From Umezawaea sp036375055 (GTDB lineage Bacteria; Actinomycetota; Actinomycetes; Mycobacteriales; Pseudonocardiaceae), in the NCBI RefSeq assembly GCF_036375055.1, contig NZ_DASUSQ010000084.1, forward strand, positions 85,927 through 149,926: DNA of 64,000 bases, read 5' to 3'. The notes below the pieces were generated by a model. The model had not been told where the DNA came from. It ran no database searches and worked only from the letters and a program-made list of their open reading frames with translations. Shown here in pieces: positions 51,448 to 60,746 of the stretch. The first letter of the stretch is position 1. Each line of letters opens with the position of its first letter. A program made the position numbers and the translations under genes.

Positions 51448-52179
51448 GCCGGTTGTTCCCGGGGTCGACGGAGGCGCGGTCGTCGTCCGCTCGGTCGTCT
51501 CCGGACCGGACTGCCCGGTGGTCGACGGCGCAGGCGTGGACGGCCGCGTCGTGCCGCTCGGCGAACTCGGCCCGGTCGTCGTCGGCGGCGGCTCCGCGGT
51601 CGACGTCGTGCTCGGCGGCGCCGTGGTGCCCGAGGGGTCCGGAACGTCCGGTGTGGACGTCACCGAGGGGGCGGGCGGGGTGTCCCGGCGCTCGGTCGGC
51701 TGCCCCACGACCGCGCCCAGGCTCGTGCCCTCATCGCCCCCGGAGAGCGGGGCGCCGCGCACCCACTCGATCCCCGTGACGGCCAGCATCCCCAGCACGA
51801 ACACCAGCACCGCCCCGGCCGCGACCTTGGGCCAGCGCCGGGTTCGTGACGTCTTGTCCCCTGTGTCCACTTCGGTCTCGGGAGTGCCCCCGTCGGCGTC
51901 GGTGGCCTCGCTCTCCGACGCCGTCTCGCCCGCGACGGGCTTGACCACCCACGCCTTGCTGCCGACCCGCCGCACCGACTCGCGGGTCCGTTCGATCGAG
52001 CTCTGGTACAGCGCGCCGCCGATCGTGCTGACGACGCTCGCCACGGCGGCGCCCGCGATCGTGCCCGCGACGTTCAACTGCGATCCCAGGAAGGCCGCGG
52101 TCACCGCGGCCAGCGCTCCCGCGGCGATCTGCGCGGGCTTGAGGTCCAGACCGGTCTTCTTCTCGTTCTCCTCGCTCAT
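51445..52179 (-). CDS. membrane protein with Thr/Ser/Pro-rich extracellular tail
   Basis: This 244-residue protein has an amphipathic Gly/Ala-rich segment at about 15-60 (KPAQIAAGALAAVTAAFLGS, VAGTIAGAAVASVVSTIGGA), a middle acidic linker and one clear membrane helix at about 118-138 (VAAGAVLVFVLGMLAVTGIE). The tail of about 100 residues is nearly all Thr/Ser/Pro. The tail resembles wall-spanning or O-mannosylated stalks of actinomycetes. No enzymatic domain is recognised. ATG 52179 follows GAGGATC; TTG 52188 is possible. Confidence 0.6.
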   Translation of the reverse strand: MSEENEKKTGLDLKPAQIAAGALAAVTAAFLGSQLNVAGTIAGAAVASVVSTIGGALYQSSIERTRESVRRVGSKAWVVKPVAGETASESEATDADGGTPETEVDTGDKTSRTRRWPKVAAGAVLVFVLGMLAVTGIEWVRGAPLSGGDEGTSLGAVVGQPTERRDTPPAPSVTSTPDVPDPSGTTAPPSTTSTAEPPPTTTGPSSPSGTTRPSTPAPSTTGQSGPETTERTTTAPPSTPGTTG

Positions 52180-52280
52180 GATCCTCAACAGATAGGCGGT
52201 TTCCTGCTCGTCCGAACACTGGACGGGTCGGCCGCCGAACCGGTTGGCCCAACGTGAGGACGACCACGCATCATCTCCTC

Positions 52281-53237
52281 GTGCGCCTGGTCACGATTTC
52301 CGACATCCGGGCGGCGGCCGAGATCGTGGCCCCCGCCGTGCTGCGAACCCCGCTGCTCCCGTGCGCGTGGGGCGACCCCGACCGCCCGCTGTGGCTCAAA
52401 CCGGAGAACCTCCAGCCCGTCGGCGCCTTCAAGATCCGCGGCGCCTACCACGCCCTGGCCCGCCTCCCCCGAGACGTCCGAGCGCTCGGCGTCGTCGCCT
52501 ACTCCAGCGGCAACCACGCGCAGGCCGTCGCCTACGCCGCGAAGCTGTTCGGCGTGCCCGCGGCGATCGTGGTGCCCGACGGCACGCCGCAGGTCAAGAT
52601 CGACGCCACGCTGTCGCACGGCGCCGAGGTCCACGTCGTACCGGTGACCGAGCGCGAGTCCCGCGCCCGCTACCTCGCCCACCAGCGCGGATCGACGCTC
52701 ATCCCGCCCTTCGACCACGTCGACGTCATCGCCGGGCAGGGCACCGCGGGCCTGGAGGTCGCCGAGGACCTGCCCGACGTCGAGACCGTCCTGGTGCCCG
52801 TCAGCGGCGGCGGCCTGATCGCGGGCGTGGCCGTGGCGATCAAGGCCCTCTGCCCGGACGCGCGCGTCATCGGCGTCGAGCCCGCGCTGGCCGCCGACGC
52901 CGCCGACAGCCTCCGCGCGGGCCGACGCTCCGCCTCCTGGCCGCCCGCGCTGCGCGCCAGGACGATCGCCGACGGCCTGCGCGCCGAACCGTCCGAGCTG
53001 ACGTTCGGGCACATGCGCGAACTGGTCGACGGGATCGTCACCGTCACCGAGGACGAGATCCGCGCCGCCGTGGCCCTGCTCGCCAACCGGTCGCGGCTGG
53101 TCGCCGAGCCGAGCGGCGCCGTGGCCGTCGCCGCGTACCTGAACCGCCGCGCCGAGCTGCCGCTGGGCAGGACGGTGGCCGTCGTGTCCGGCGGCAACCT
53201 CGACCCGGCGCTGCTGGCCGAGCTGCTGGCGGTCTAG
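52281..53237 (+). CDS. PLP-dependent threonine/serine dehydratase-like enzyme
   Basis: This fold-type II PLP enzyme of about 318 residues has LWLKPENLQPVGAFKIRGAY with the Schiff-base Lys in FKIRGA, SSGNHAQAVAYAA, TAGLEVAEDL and the phosphate cradle VPVSGGGLIAG. There is no C-terminal ACT domain, so it matches catabolic threonine dehydratase or serine racemase rather than the regulated biosynthetic IlvA. GTG 52281 gives the usual family N-terminus (VTISDIRAAAEIVAP); GTG 52254 would add nine unusual residues. No ribosome binding site is obvious for either. Confidence 0.88.
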   Translation: MRLVTISDIRAAAEIVAPAVLRTPLLPCAWGDPDRPLWLKPENLQPVGAFKIRGAYHALARLPRDVRALGVVAYSSGNHAQAVAYAAKLFGVPAAIVVPDGTPQVKIDATLSHGAEVHVVPVTERESRARYLAHQRGSTLIPPFDHVDVIAGQGTAGLEVAEDLPDVETVLVPVSGGGLIAGVAVAIKALCPDARVIGVEPALAADAADSLRAGRRSASWPPALRARTIADGLRAEPSELTFGHMRELVDGIVTVTEDEIRAAVALLANRSRLVAEPSGAVAVAAYLNRRAELPLGRTVAVVSGGNLDPALLAELLAV

Positions 53238-53242
53238 CGCCG

Positions 53243-54730
53243 TCAGGCCCGCACGTGGGTGGGCGGCGCGTCGACGCCGCAGGAGTGGCAGTCGCCCGGT
53301 CCCGGCCGCTCCGGGTCGGGGCGCGGGGTGTCGCGCATCGTCGAGTTGTCCGTGCCGAGGGCGAGCAGGCCGCCGAGCGCCGCGGCGGCGGCGCAGATCA
53401 GCAGGGCCCTCTGCCAGCTCGCGGTCATGGCGACGGGGTCGGTGTAGCCGGTGCCGGTGAGGCCCGAGAGAGCGGGCAGGGCGGCCACGGCGACGAGGCT
53501 GCCGGTGCGGGCCACGGCGTTGTTGACGCCGGACGCGACGCCGGCGTGGCGGTCGGGGGCGGCGGCCAGGACGGTGGCCGTCACGGGGGCGACGACGGTG
53601 GCCAGGCCGAGGCCGAAGACGGCGATGCCGGGCAGGACACCGGTGAGGTAGGTCGCGCCGGGCTCGGCGTTGCGGAGCAGGAGCATCCCGGCGGCGACCA
53701 GGAGCGGGCCGACCACGAGCTGGGCGCGGGGGCCGACGCGCTGCGCGAGCCTGCCGGAGCGGGCGGACAGGAGCAGCATGACGACCGTGATCGGCAGGCC
53801 CGCCAGCCCGGCCGCGGTCGGCGAGTAGTCCAGCGACACCTGGAGCTGGAGGATCATCAGCACCATCACGCCGCCGAGCGCGGCGTACACCAGGAACGTC
53901 AGCGCGTTGGCCAGCACGAACGTCCGGTTCGCGAAGAGCTCCGGCGGCACGAGCGGCGTGCGGCCCCTGGCCTGGAGCAGGCCGAAGGCGACCAGGCCCG
54001 CGATGCCGACGACGGCCGCGCCGACCACGAGGGGGTCACCGGCCCCGCGGGCCGGGGCTTCCACGAGGGCGCCGGTGACGCCCGCGAGCCCGAGGGCTCC
54101 GACGACGGAGCCGAGGACGTTCGGGTGGCCGGTCAGGGTCTCGTCGCGCGACTCCGGCACGTACCGGCGGGCCATCCACACGCACACCAGCGCGATCGGC
54201 ACGTTGATCAGGAACGCCAGCCGCCACGACCCGGCCTGCACGAGCAGCCCGCCCGCGAGCGGGCCGACGGCCGCCGCGATGCCGCCCAGGCCAGACCACG
54301 CCCCGATGGCTCGCGACCGGTCCTGGCGGGCGAACGTCGACTGGAGGATCGCGAGCGAGCCCGGCGTCAGCAGCGCGCCGCCGACGCCCTGGAGGATCCG
54401 GGCGGCGACCAGCAGCTCCGTCGTGGGCGCGAGGCCGCACAGCAGCGACGCCGCGCCGAACCACAGGACGCCGAAGGTGAAGACCCGGCGGCGGCCGTAC
54501 CGGTCGCCGAGCGACCCGGCGACCAGGATCAGCGCCGCGAGCGACAGCAGGTACCCGTTGAGGATCCACTGGAGGCCCGCGACCGACGCGTCCAGCTCCT
54601 CGCCGATCTTCGGCAGGGCGACGTTGACGATCGTGCTGTCCAGCATCGCCATGCCCGAGCCGACGATGGTGGTCGCCAGCACGGCCCTGGCCCTCGGCGT
54701 GCCCCAGACGATCACTTCGGTGGTCCCCAC
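53243..54730 (-). CDS. MFS drug/proton antiporter, EmrB/QacA (DHA2) type
   Basis: This 495-residue protein has about 14 hydrophobic helices. The DHA2 motifs are present: GSGMAMLDSTIVNVALPKIG (motif D1), LAGSLGDRYGRRR-like VAGSLGDRYGRRRVF (motif A), RILQGVGGALLTPGSL (motif B) and GPLAGGLLVQAGSWRLAFLI (motif C). It exports hydrophobic drugs or metabolites using the proton gradient; the substrate is unknown. It converges on the dehydratase gene with 5 bases between stops and no regulator gene beside it. Confidence 0.92.
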   Translation of the reverse strand: MGTTEVIVWGTPRARAVLATTIVGSGMAMLDSTIVNVALPKIGEELDASVAGLQWILNGYLLSLAALILVAGSLGDRYGRRRVFTFGVLWFGAASLLCGLAPTTELLVAARILQGVGGALLTPGSLAILQSTFARQDRSRAIGAWSGLGGIAAAVGPLAGGLLVQAGSWRLAFLINVPIALVCVWMARRYVPESRDETLTGHPNVLGSVVGALGLAGVTGALVEAPARGAGDPLVVGAAVVGIAGLVAFGLLQARGRTPLVPPELFANRTFVLANALTFLVYAALGGVMVLMILQLQVSLDYSPTAAGLAGLPITVVMLLLSARSGRLAQRVGPRAQLVVGPLLVAAGMLLLRNAEPGATYLTGVLPGIAVFGLGLATVVAPVTATVLAAAPDRHAGVASGVNNAVARTGSLVAVAALPALSGLTGTGYTDPVAMTASWQRALLICAAAAALGGLLALGTDNSTMRDTPRPDPERPGPGDCHSCGVDAPPTHVRA

Positions 54731-55152
54731 GGCGTCATTGTGACCCCGTTCGGCCGCTCGGGCTGCGCCGGGACGACGTCCCCGGTATTCGGAATCCCTA
54801 TGGGTCGACGGGGATCGGTCGCGTGTTTTTCACCCTTTGAGACGCCTCGGAGGACTGGCGGCCAGTTCGTCGGGAGCCGAAGCCCCAGCCGGACGTGGTG
54901 CGTCGACGTGTCCCGGACGAGCCGAAACCGGCGGGCGACCCCGGTCGGAATCGGGGCGCACCCGACCGGGAAGGTCTCCTGATTCGACGGCACCGGGAAG
55001 GTCCGACGGTTTCGAAGTCCATCGTCAAACCGGATAGGCGAATTTGTGTCACATTGCCCGAAAGGTCGCGGCACCGCGTCAACCGGATCGATCTGACCAG
55101 CGTCGACACTGGTTATTACCATTCCACCGAATGGCCGCCCGGCGCGGGGAAA
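54731..55152. other. gene-free stretch between the MFS gene and dasR
   Basis: About 420 bases, lower in GC than the neighbours. Open frames exist on both strands but show no codon bias, ribosome binding site or family resemblance. Probably the MFS promoter region plus untranslated sequence. Confidence 0.5.
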
Positions 55153-55180
55153 AGCCGCCCCGCTCGTGAGCGGGGCGGCT
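55153..55180 (-). terminator. intrinsic terminator of dasR
   Basis: Perfect 13-bp stem (AGCCGCCCCGCTC / complement) ending in TTTT on the minus strand, 19 bases past the dasR stop. Confidence 0.85.
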
Positions 55181-55198
55181 CTCCGGTAAAACCGGAAA

Positions 55199-55957
55199 TC
55201 AGCCCGCGGGCCTGTTCAGCGTGGCCACGAACTTGTACCGGTCCCCCCGGTACACGCTTCGCACCCACTCCACGGGATTGCCCTCGGTGTCGAACGAGTG
55301 CCGCGACAGCAGCAGCATCGGCAGGCCGATGTCCGCGCCGAGGAGCTCGGCCTCCTCGGGACTGGCCAGCGCGGTCTCGATCGTCTCCTCGGCGTGACCC
55401 ATCTCGACGCCGAACCGCTCGCGAAGCACCTGGTAGAGCGAGGTTCCAGGGGCGAGGTAGCGGCGGAGGCCGCGGAAGCGGCCGAGCGCGAGGTGGGTCG
55501 TCTCGATGGCCATCGGCTCGTCGTCGGCCAGCCGCAGGCGGTGCAGCCTGAGCACCTTGGCGCCCGCCCGGACGCCGAGGAACCTGGCCAGCTCCGCCTC
55601 CGCGGGCAGCTCGGACGCCTCGATCAGGCGTGACGACGGCTTGCGGCCCTGCGCCCGCATGTCCTCTGTGTACGAAGACAGCTGGAGGCGCTGCGCGACC
55701 TTGGGCTCCGCCGCGAAGGTTCCCTTGCCCTGCACCCTGAGCAGCCGTCCTTCGACGGTCAGCTCCGCAAGCGCTTGGCGCACCGTGGTGCGGGAAACGT
55801 CGAAGTCAGCGGCCAGGGACCGTTCGGTCGGAATGGGGGATCCCGGCGGCAGCGCGCGCAACAGGTCCAGCAGGTGCCGCTTGAGTCCCCAGTACTTCGG
55901 CTCGCGTTGCGCACGAGACCTGGCGTCCACGCCTGCTCCAGGCGTCGTCTCCAGCAT
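55199..55957 (-). CDS. dasR: GntR/HutC-family regulator DasR
   Basis: This 252-residue regulator has an N-terminal winged helix (RSLAADFDVSRTTVRQALAE, GRLLRVQGKGTFA) and a C-terminal UTRA ligand domain (SSYTEDMRAQGRKPSSRLIE, ETTHLALGRFRGL, LYQVLRERFGVEMGHAEETI). It is divergent from dasABC, the same position as DasR in Streptomyces, which represses chitin/GlcNAc genes and is released by GlcN-6-phosphate. ATG 55957 follows GAGGAGGAAGGCC. Four DasR-like operators occur in this window, at cutC, upstream of the first ABC operon, at dasA and at nagA. Confidence 0.88.
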   Translation of the reverse strand: MLETTPGAGVDARSRAQREPKYWGLKRHLLDLLRALPPGSPIPTERSLAADFDVSRTTVRQALAELTVEGRLLRVQGKGTFAAEPKVAQRLQLSSYTEDMRAQGRKPSSRLIEASELPAEAELARFLGVRAGAKVLRLHRLRLADDEPMAIETTHLALGRFRGLRRYLAPGTSLYQVLRERFGVEMGHAEETIETALASPEEAELLGADIGLPMLLLSRHSFDTEGNPVEWVRSVYRGDRYKFVATLNRPAG

Positions 55958-56086
55958 GGCCTTCCTCCTCGTACAGCATCGCGGCTCCACCCACAGGATG
56001 CCTTGTCCGCGCCGGATCGTGCGTTCGAACCCCCGACAAGCCATAGGAAATTCGTCGGATGACTTTGCAACGTCTCGGCAACGTCC

Positions 56087-56115
56087 TTGACAGGGGCTGT
56101 GGCGCGGCACACTCT
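56087..56115 (+). promoter_or_regulatory. candidate dasA promoter
   Basis: TTGACA (56087-56092) is a perfect -35 element; with a 17-base spacer CACTCT (56110-56115) would be the -10. Transcription would start right at the operator that follows. Confidence 0.55.
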
Positions 56116-56122
56116 AGGCCGC

Positions 56123-56138
56123 ATTGGTCTACACCACT
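56123..56138 (+). promoter_or_regulatory. DasR operator (dre) upstream of dasA
   Basis: ATTGGTCTACACCACT matches 14 of 16 bases of the dre consensus AGTGGTCTAGACCACT. It lies just after the promoter and 48 bases before the dasA start, a position that allows repression by roadblock. Confidence 0.85.
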
Positions 56139-56186
56139 TGGCTGGTCCCGGTCGACGGTTGACCGGGCTTCTGAAAGGGCGCAAAC

Positions 56187-57473
56187 GTGAAGGGCTGGAG
56201 AGGACTTGCCGTTGGTGCCGCCGCACTGGCGGTAACCGTGGCCGGATGTGGCACGAGCCCGTCGGGTACGACGGCCGCTGAGTCGAGCGGCCCGAAGACC
56301 CTGACGGTCTGGCTGATGGACGGCTCCGCGCCGACCACGCTGACCGACGCCTTGCACAAGGAGTTCCAGGACTCGAACAAGGACGTCACGGTCAAGTACG
56401 AGGTCCAGAAGTGGGGCGGCATCCAGGAGAAGCTGACCACCGCGCTGACCAGCAACACCCCGCCGGACGTCATCGAGCTCGGCAACACCCAGACGCCGAA
56501 GTTCGCGTCCGAGGGCACGCTGCTCGACCTGACCGGTGACGCCGCCAACCTCAACGGCGGCGAGTGGCTCGGCGGCCTCAAGGACTCCCTGACGTGGGAG
56601 GACAAGCAGTACGGCCTGCCGTTCTACGCGTCGAACCGCACCGTCATCTACCGGACGGACCTGTTCGAGGCCGCGGGCATCACCGCGCCCCCCACCTCGC
56701 GCGACGAGTGGCTGGCCGCGATCGAGAAGCTGAAGACCGCCAACGCGTCCAACCCGGACTTCCAGGCGCTCTACCTGCCGGGTCAGTCCTGGTACTCCCT
56801 GCTGTCGTTCATCTGGGACGAGGGCGGCGACGTCGCGAAGAAGGACGGCGACAAGTTCGTCGGCACGCTGGACAGCGCCCAGGCCAAGGCGGGCGTGGAC
56901 TTCTACAAGAAGCTCGTCGACGCCTCCGGCACCAAGGCCCCGAAGGACACCGACGAGGCCAAGCCGCAGCAGATGGAGGTCTTCGGCACGGGCAACGTGG
57001 CGATGATGATCGGTCTGCCGTGGGAGCTGGGCGGCGCCGTCAAGGCCAACCCGGACCTGGAGAAGAAGACCTCCGCGTTCCCCGTCCCGTCCAAGACCGC
57101 GGGCAAGACCGCTCCCGTGTTCCTCGGCGGCTCGAACCTGGCCATCCCGGCCGGTAGCAAGAACGTGGACCTGGCCAAGGGCTACCTGAAGCTGCTCAGC
57201 AGCAAGAAGTACCAGGACCAGCTCGGCGCCGCGGGCACCGTGCCCGGCACCTCGAAGGACACCGCTTCGCTGTCGGCCAACCCGGTCGGCAAGGCGCTCG
57301 CCGCCTCCTCGGTCAACGGCAAGGTCACCCCGGCCACGCCGAAGTGGGCCGCTGTCGAGGCCGGTCAGAACCCGCTGAAGGACATGCTCACCGCGTACCT
57401 CACCGGCGCGAAGAGCCTGGACCAGGCGACCGCTGACGCCAACACCGCGCTCAACGCGTTGCTCGGCGGCTGA
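56187..57473 (+). CDS. dasA: chitobiose-binding lipoprotein DasA
   Basis: This 428-residue family 1 binding protein has a signal peptide and lipobox TVAGC (lipid Cys 21). LTVWLMDGSAPTTLTDALHK, PPDVIELGNTQTPKFASEG and PATPKWAAVEAG mark it as DasA-like. It should capture N,N'-diacetylchitobiose outside the membrane. GTG 56187 follows GAAAGGGCGCAAAC. First gene of the operon dasABC-GH3-SIS. Confidence 0.88.
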   Translation: MKGWRGLAVGAAALAVTVAGCGTSPSGTTAAESSGPKTLTVWLMDGSAPTTLTDALHKEFQDSNKDVTVKYEVQKWGGIQEKLTTALTSNTPPDVIELGNTQTPKFASEGTLLDLTGDAANLNGGEWLGGLKDSLTWEDKQYGLPFYASNRTVIYRTDLFEAAGITAPPTSRDEWLAAIEKLKTANASNPDFQALYLPGQSWYSLLSFIWDEGGDVAKKDGDKFVGTLDSAQAKAGVDFYKKLVDASGTKAPKDTDEAKPQQMEVFGTGNVAMMIGLPWELGGAVKANPDLEKKTSAFPVPSKTAGKTAPVFLGGSNLAIPAGSKNVDLAKGYLKLLSSKKYQDQLGAAGTVPGTSKDTASLSANPVGKALAASSVNGKVTPATPKWAAVEAGQNPLKDMLTAYLTGAKSLDQATADANTALNALLGG

Positions 57474-57482
57474 CGACCAGCG

Positions 57483-58472
57483 ATGACGGCCGTTGAAACG
57501 ACCGACGCCGCGGTGCCGGTGAGGAACTCCTCACCGGCACCGCGGCGTGCCGTTGCGGGCGGCGCGAGGCGCCGCCGGGGTAGCGCCTTCGACCGGCTGC
57601 TGCCGTACCTGCTGCTGGCCCCCGCCGTGCTCGGCATCCTCTGGCTGATCGGTTTTCCGGTCGTCTCGGTGGTGGTGACCAGTTTCCGCAAGCTCGACCT
57701 GGGTGAGCTCGTCCGGGGCGAGATCGTCTGGGTCGGCCTGGACAACTACACCAAGGTCCTCTCCGACCCGCGCTTCTGGGAGATCACCGTCCGCACGGTG
57801 GTCTTCACGGCCGCCGTGGTGGCCGCGTCCGTGGTCGTGGGCCTCGCCATCGCGCTGCTGATGCGCCAGCTCAGCACCCCGATCCGCATCCTGCTCCAGG
57901 TCTGCATGCTGCTGGCGTGGGCGATGCCGATCATCGCGTCGACCACGGTCTACCAGTGGATCTTCGACCAGCAGTACGGGATCCTGAACAAGATCCTGGT
58001 GAAGCTCGGCTTCGACTTCGCCGGGTACTCGTGGTTCTCCACGGGCACCGCGACCCTCTCGGTGATCGGGCTGCTCATCGTCTGGCAGGCGATCCCCTTC
58101 CTCGCCTTCTCCCTGTACGCGGGCGTCATCGGCGTCCCCGCCGACCTCTACGAGGCGGCGGGCATCGACGGCGCGACGGCGTGGCAGACGTTCCGCGCGG
58201 TCACGTGGCCCGAGCTGAAGCCCCTGCTGATGATGGTGACGTTCCTGTCGCTGCTCTGGGACTTCAAGGTCTTCACCCAGATCTGGGTGTTCAAGGAGGG
58301 CGGGCCGAGCGGCGGTTCCACGACGCTGCCGGTCCTCCAGTACCTGGAGGGCATCTCGCAGAGCCACTTCGGCGTGGCCGCGGCGGTGAGCGTGCTCATG
58401 GTCGTCATCCTGACCCTGCTGACGGTGACCTACCTGCGGAAGCTGCTCCAGACCCAGGAGGGCAAGCTGTGA
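57483..58472 (+). CDS. dasB: ABC permease DasB
   Basis: This 329-residue CUT1 permease has a basic N-terminal extension of about 35 residues, six helices, and EAA loop LYEAAGIDGATAWQTFRAV. It pairs with DasC to import the sugar bound by DasA. ATG 57483 lies 9 bases after the dasA stop. The first codons lie in a GCGGTGCCGGTGAGGAACTC hairpin-forming stretch that may modulate expression relative to dasA (inference). Confidence 0.88.
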   Translation: MTAVETTDAAVPVRNSSPAPRRAVAGGARRRRGSAFDRLLPYLLLAPAVLGILWLIGFPVVSVVVTSFRKLDLGELVRGEIVWVGLDNYTKVLSDPRFWEITVRTVVFTAAVVAASVVVGLAIALLMRQLSTPIRILLQVCMLLAWAMPIIASTTVYQWIFDQQYGILNKILVKLGFDFAGYSWFSTGTATLSVIGLLIVWQAIPFLAFSLYAGVIGVPADLYEAAGIDGATAWQTFRAVTWPELKPLLMMVTFLSLLWDFKVFTQIWVFKEGGPSGGSTTLPVLQYLEGISQSHFGVAAAVSVLMVVILTLLTVTYLRKLLQTQEGKL

Positions 58473-59290
58473 ACGCGAAGAAGGTGTCGGCGAACGTCGT
58501 CGCGGTGCTGATCGCCGCGTTCTTCGCCTTCCCCACCTACTGGATGGTCACGACGGCCCTCAAGCCGAAGAAGGACCTGCTCTCCAGCGACTTCGACCTG
58601 ATCCCGTCGTCGGTGACGAACAGCAACTTCGTCACCGCGTGGACCAAGCCGGGCTTCCTCCAGTCGCTGGGCAACAGCCTGCTCGTCTCGCTGTCCGCCG
58701 TCGTGGCGGCGCTGGTGATCGGCCTGCTGGCCGCGCTCGCGCTGTCCCGCATGCGCTTCCGCGGCCGCAAGGGCTTCGTGATGCTCATGCTGGTCGCCCA
58801 GATGGCGCCGTTCGAGGCTCTGCTGATCCCGATGTTCCTGATGATGCGCGACCTCGGCCTCTACGAGCAGCTGTCGTCGCTGGTCCTCATCTACTTCGCG
58901 GTGACGCTGCCGTTCTGCGCGTGGACGTTGCGCGGTTTCGTGAACGGCATCCCGATCGAGCTGGAGGAGGCCGCGATGGTCGACGGCTGCGGCCGGTGGG
59001 GCGCGTTCCGGCGCGTCACGCTGCCGCTGCTCGGCCCCGGCCTCGTGGCCACGTCGGTGTTCGCGTTCATCACGGCGTGGAACGAGTTCCTGTTCGCCAA
59101 GGTCATGGTCCGCGCCGAGGACAAGGAGACCCTGCCCGTGTGGCTGAGCGGCTTCCAGTCCGCGTTCGGCACCGACTGGGGCGGCGCGATGGCCGCGTCC
59201 GCCCTGTTCACCGTGCCCGTGCTCGTGTTCTTCCTCATCGTCCAGCGGAAGATGGTCACCGGTGTCACCGCCGGTGCCGTGAAGGGATAG
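58469..59290 (+). CDS. dasC: ABC permease DasC
   Basis: This 273-residue CUT1 permease has six helices and EAA loop ELEEAAMVDGCGRWGAFRRV. GTG 58469 overlaps the dasB stop (GTGA). The end TAGAVKG matches the first-locus permease. The ATPase subunit (MsiK type) must be encoded elsewhere. Confidence 0.88.
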   Translation: MNAKKVSANVVAVLIAAFFAFPTYWMVTTALKPKKDLLSSDFDLIPSSVTNSNFVTAWTKPGFLQSLGNSLLVSLSAVVAALVIGLLAALALSRMRFRGRKGFVMLMLVAQMAPFEALLIPMFLMMRDLGLYEQLSSLVLIYFAVTLPFCAWTLRGFVNGIPIELEEAAMVDGCGRWGAFRRVTLPLLGPGLVATSVFAFITAWNEFLFAKVMVRAEDKETLPVWLSGFQSAFGTDWGGAMAASALFTVPVLVFFLIVQRKMVTGVTAGAVKG

Positions 59291-59297
59291 AGAGCGC

Positions 59298-60731
59298 ATG
59301 TCGCTGCACCGGCTCGCGGCCGCCGTACTGCTACCGGGTTTCCACGGGACCACCGCTCCGGACTGGTTGCTCGAGCGCGTGACCGGCGGGTTGGGCGGCG
59401 TCGTGCTGTTCGGCCGCAACGTCGTGGACGACGAGCAGGTCACCGCGTTGAACGCGCAGCTGCGCGCGGCGCGCGGCGACGTGGTCATCGGCATCGACGA
59501 GGAGGGCGGGGACGTCACCCGCCTGGACGCGGGCAAGGGCTCGGAGGTGCCGGGCAACCACGCGCTGGGCGCCACCGGCGACGTGGACCTGACCAGGCAG
59601 GTGGCGGCCAGCATCGGCGCCCGCCTGGCGGCCTGCGGCGTCACGGTCAACCTGGCGCCTTCGGCGGACCTCGTGCTCACCCTGGACGACCCGATCATCG
59701 GCGTCCGGGCGTTCGGCTCGGACCCGGTCGTCTCGGGCGAGCACGTGGCGGCGTTCGTGGAGGGCCAGCAGGTCTACGGCGTGGCGGCGTGCGCCAAGCA
59801 CTTCCCCGGCCACGGCGCCTCCACGGCCGACTCGCACCGGGAACTGCCGGTGCTGCCCAGGACCGTCGCGGAGCTGAACGCGGTGGAGCTGGTGCCGTTC
59901 CGCGCGGCCGTCGCGGCCGGTGTCCGCTCGATCATGACCGGCCACCTGGTCGTCCCGGAGTGGGGCGAGGCCCCGGCCACCCTGAACCCGAAGGCCGTCG
60001 CGGTCCTGCGCGACGAGCTGGGCTTCACCGGCGCGATCATCACCGACGGCCTGGACATGAAGGCCGTGGGCGGCGACCTCGCCCAGGGCTCCGTGCGGGC
60101 GCTGGCCGCGGGTGTGGACGCCCTCTGCCTCGGTGGCGAGCCGCTGGACGACGACGGCCTCCAGCGGCTGGTCGACAGCATCGTGGCCGCCGTGGAGGCG
60201 GGTGAGCTGTCCCGCGAGCGCCTGGAGGAGGCCGCGGCCCGCACCGCGGCGCTGGGCGCCCCGCCCGCGCAGGTCGAGGGCCACGACGCCGAGATCGGGC
60301 TGCTGGCGGCCCGCAGGGCAGTCGAGGTGACCGGTGAACTGGTCATTACCGGTCCAGTGCTGGTGGTCGACCTGGTCGTGGCACCGTCCGAAGCCGTCGG
60401 CGAGGTGCCGTGGGGTCTCGGCCCGTACCTGACCGACCTCCTCGACGGAACGGAAGTGCTGGCCACGGCCTCGGCGAGCGCCGAGCAGATCGCCGGGGTG
60501 GCCGACGGCAGGACCGTGATCGTGGTGACGCGGGAGGCCCACCGCCACGCCTGGGCTCGCGATCTGGTCACCGACATGCTTAAAATTGGTCTGGACCTAG
60601 TGCACGTCGAAACCGGCGTGCCCGGCCCCGACCTGGGCACAGTCGCCCGCGTGAACACCCACGGCGGTTCACGGGTGTGCCTGCGCGCCGCGGCAGAGCG
60701 CATCGCCTCCAGCCGCCTCTCGACCACCTGA
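59298..60731 (+). CDS. GH3 beta-N-acetylglucosaminidase (NagZ/DasD type)
   Basis: This 477-residue GH3 enzyme has the N-acetylglucosaminidase motif KHFPGHGASTADSH, containing the His of the Asp-His dyad, and the nucleophile Asp in ITDGLDMKAV. No signal peptide is present, so it should act inside the cell. It would split imported chitobiose, or recycle cell-wall GlcNAc as NagZ does. It starts 7 bases after dasC. The Streptomyces das cluster also has a glucosaminidase gene (dasD) at this place. Confidence 0.9.
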   Translation: MSLHRLAAAVLLPGFHGTTAPDWLLERVTGGLGGVVLFGRNVVDDEQVTALNAQLRAARGDVVIGIDEEGGDVTRLDAGKGSEVPGNHALGATGDVDLTRQVAASIGARLAACGVTVNLAPSADLVLTLDDPIIGVRAFGSDPVVSGEHVAAFVEGQQVYGVAACAKHFPGHGASTADSHRELPVLPRTVAELNAVELVPFRAAVAAGVRSIMTGHLVVPEWGEAPATLNPKAVAVLRDELGFTGAIITDGLDMKAVGGDLAQGSVRALAAGVDALCLGGEPLDDDGLQRLVDSIVAAVEAGELSRERLEEAAARTAALGAPPAQVEGHDAEIGLLAARRAVEVTGELVITGPVLVVDLVVAPSEAVGEVPWGLGPYLTDLLDGTEVLATASASAEQIAGVADGRTVIVVTREAHRHAWARDLVTDMLKIGLDLVHVETGVPGPDLGTVARVNTHGGSRVCLRAAAERIASSRLSTT

Positions 60732-60746
60732 CAGGGGTTTATTGGG

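Noticed and set aside
54712..55122. A 136-codon minus-strand frame between the MFS gene and dasR
   Set aside because: Third-position bias is lacking and the product resembles no protein; the region is probably untranslated.
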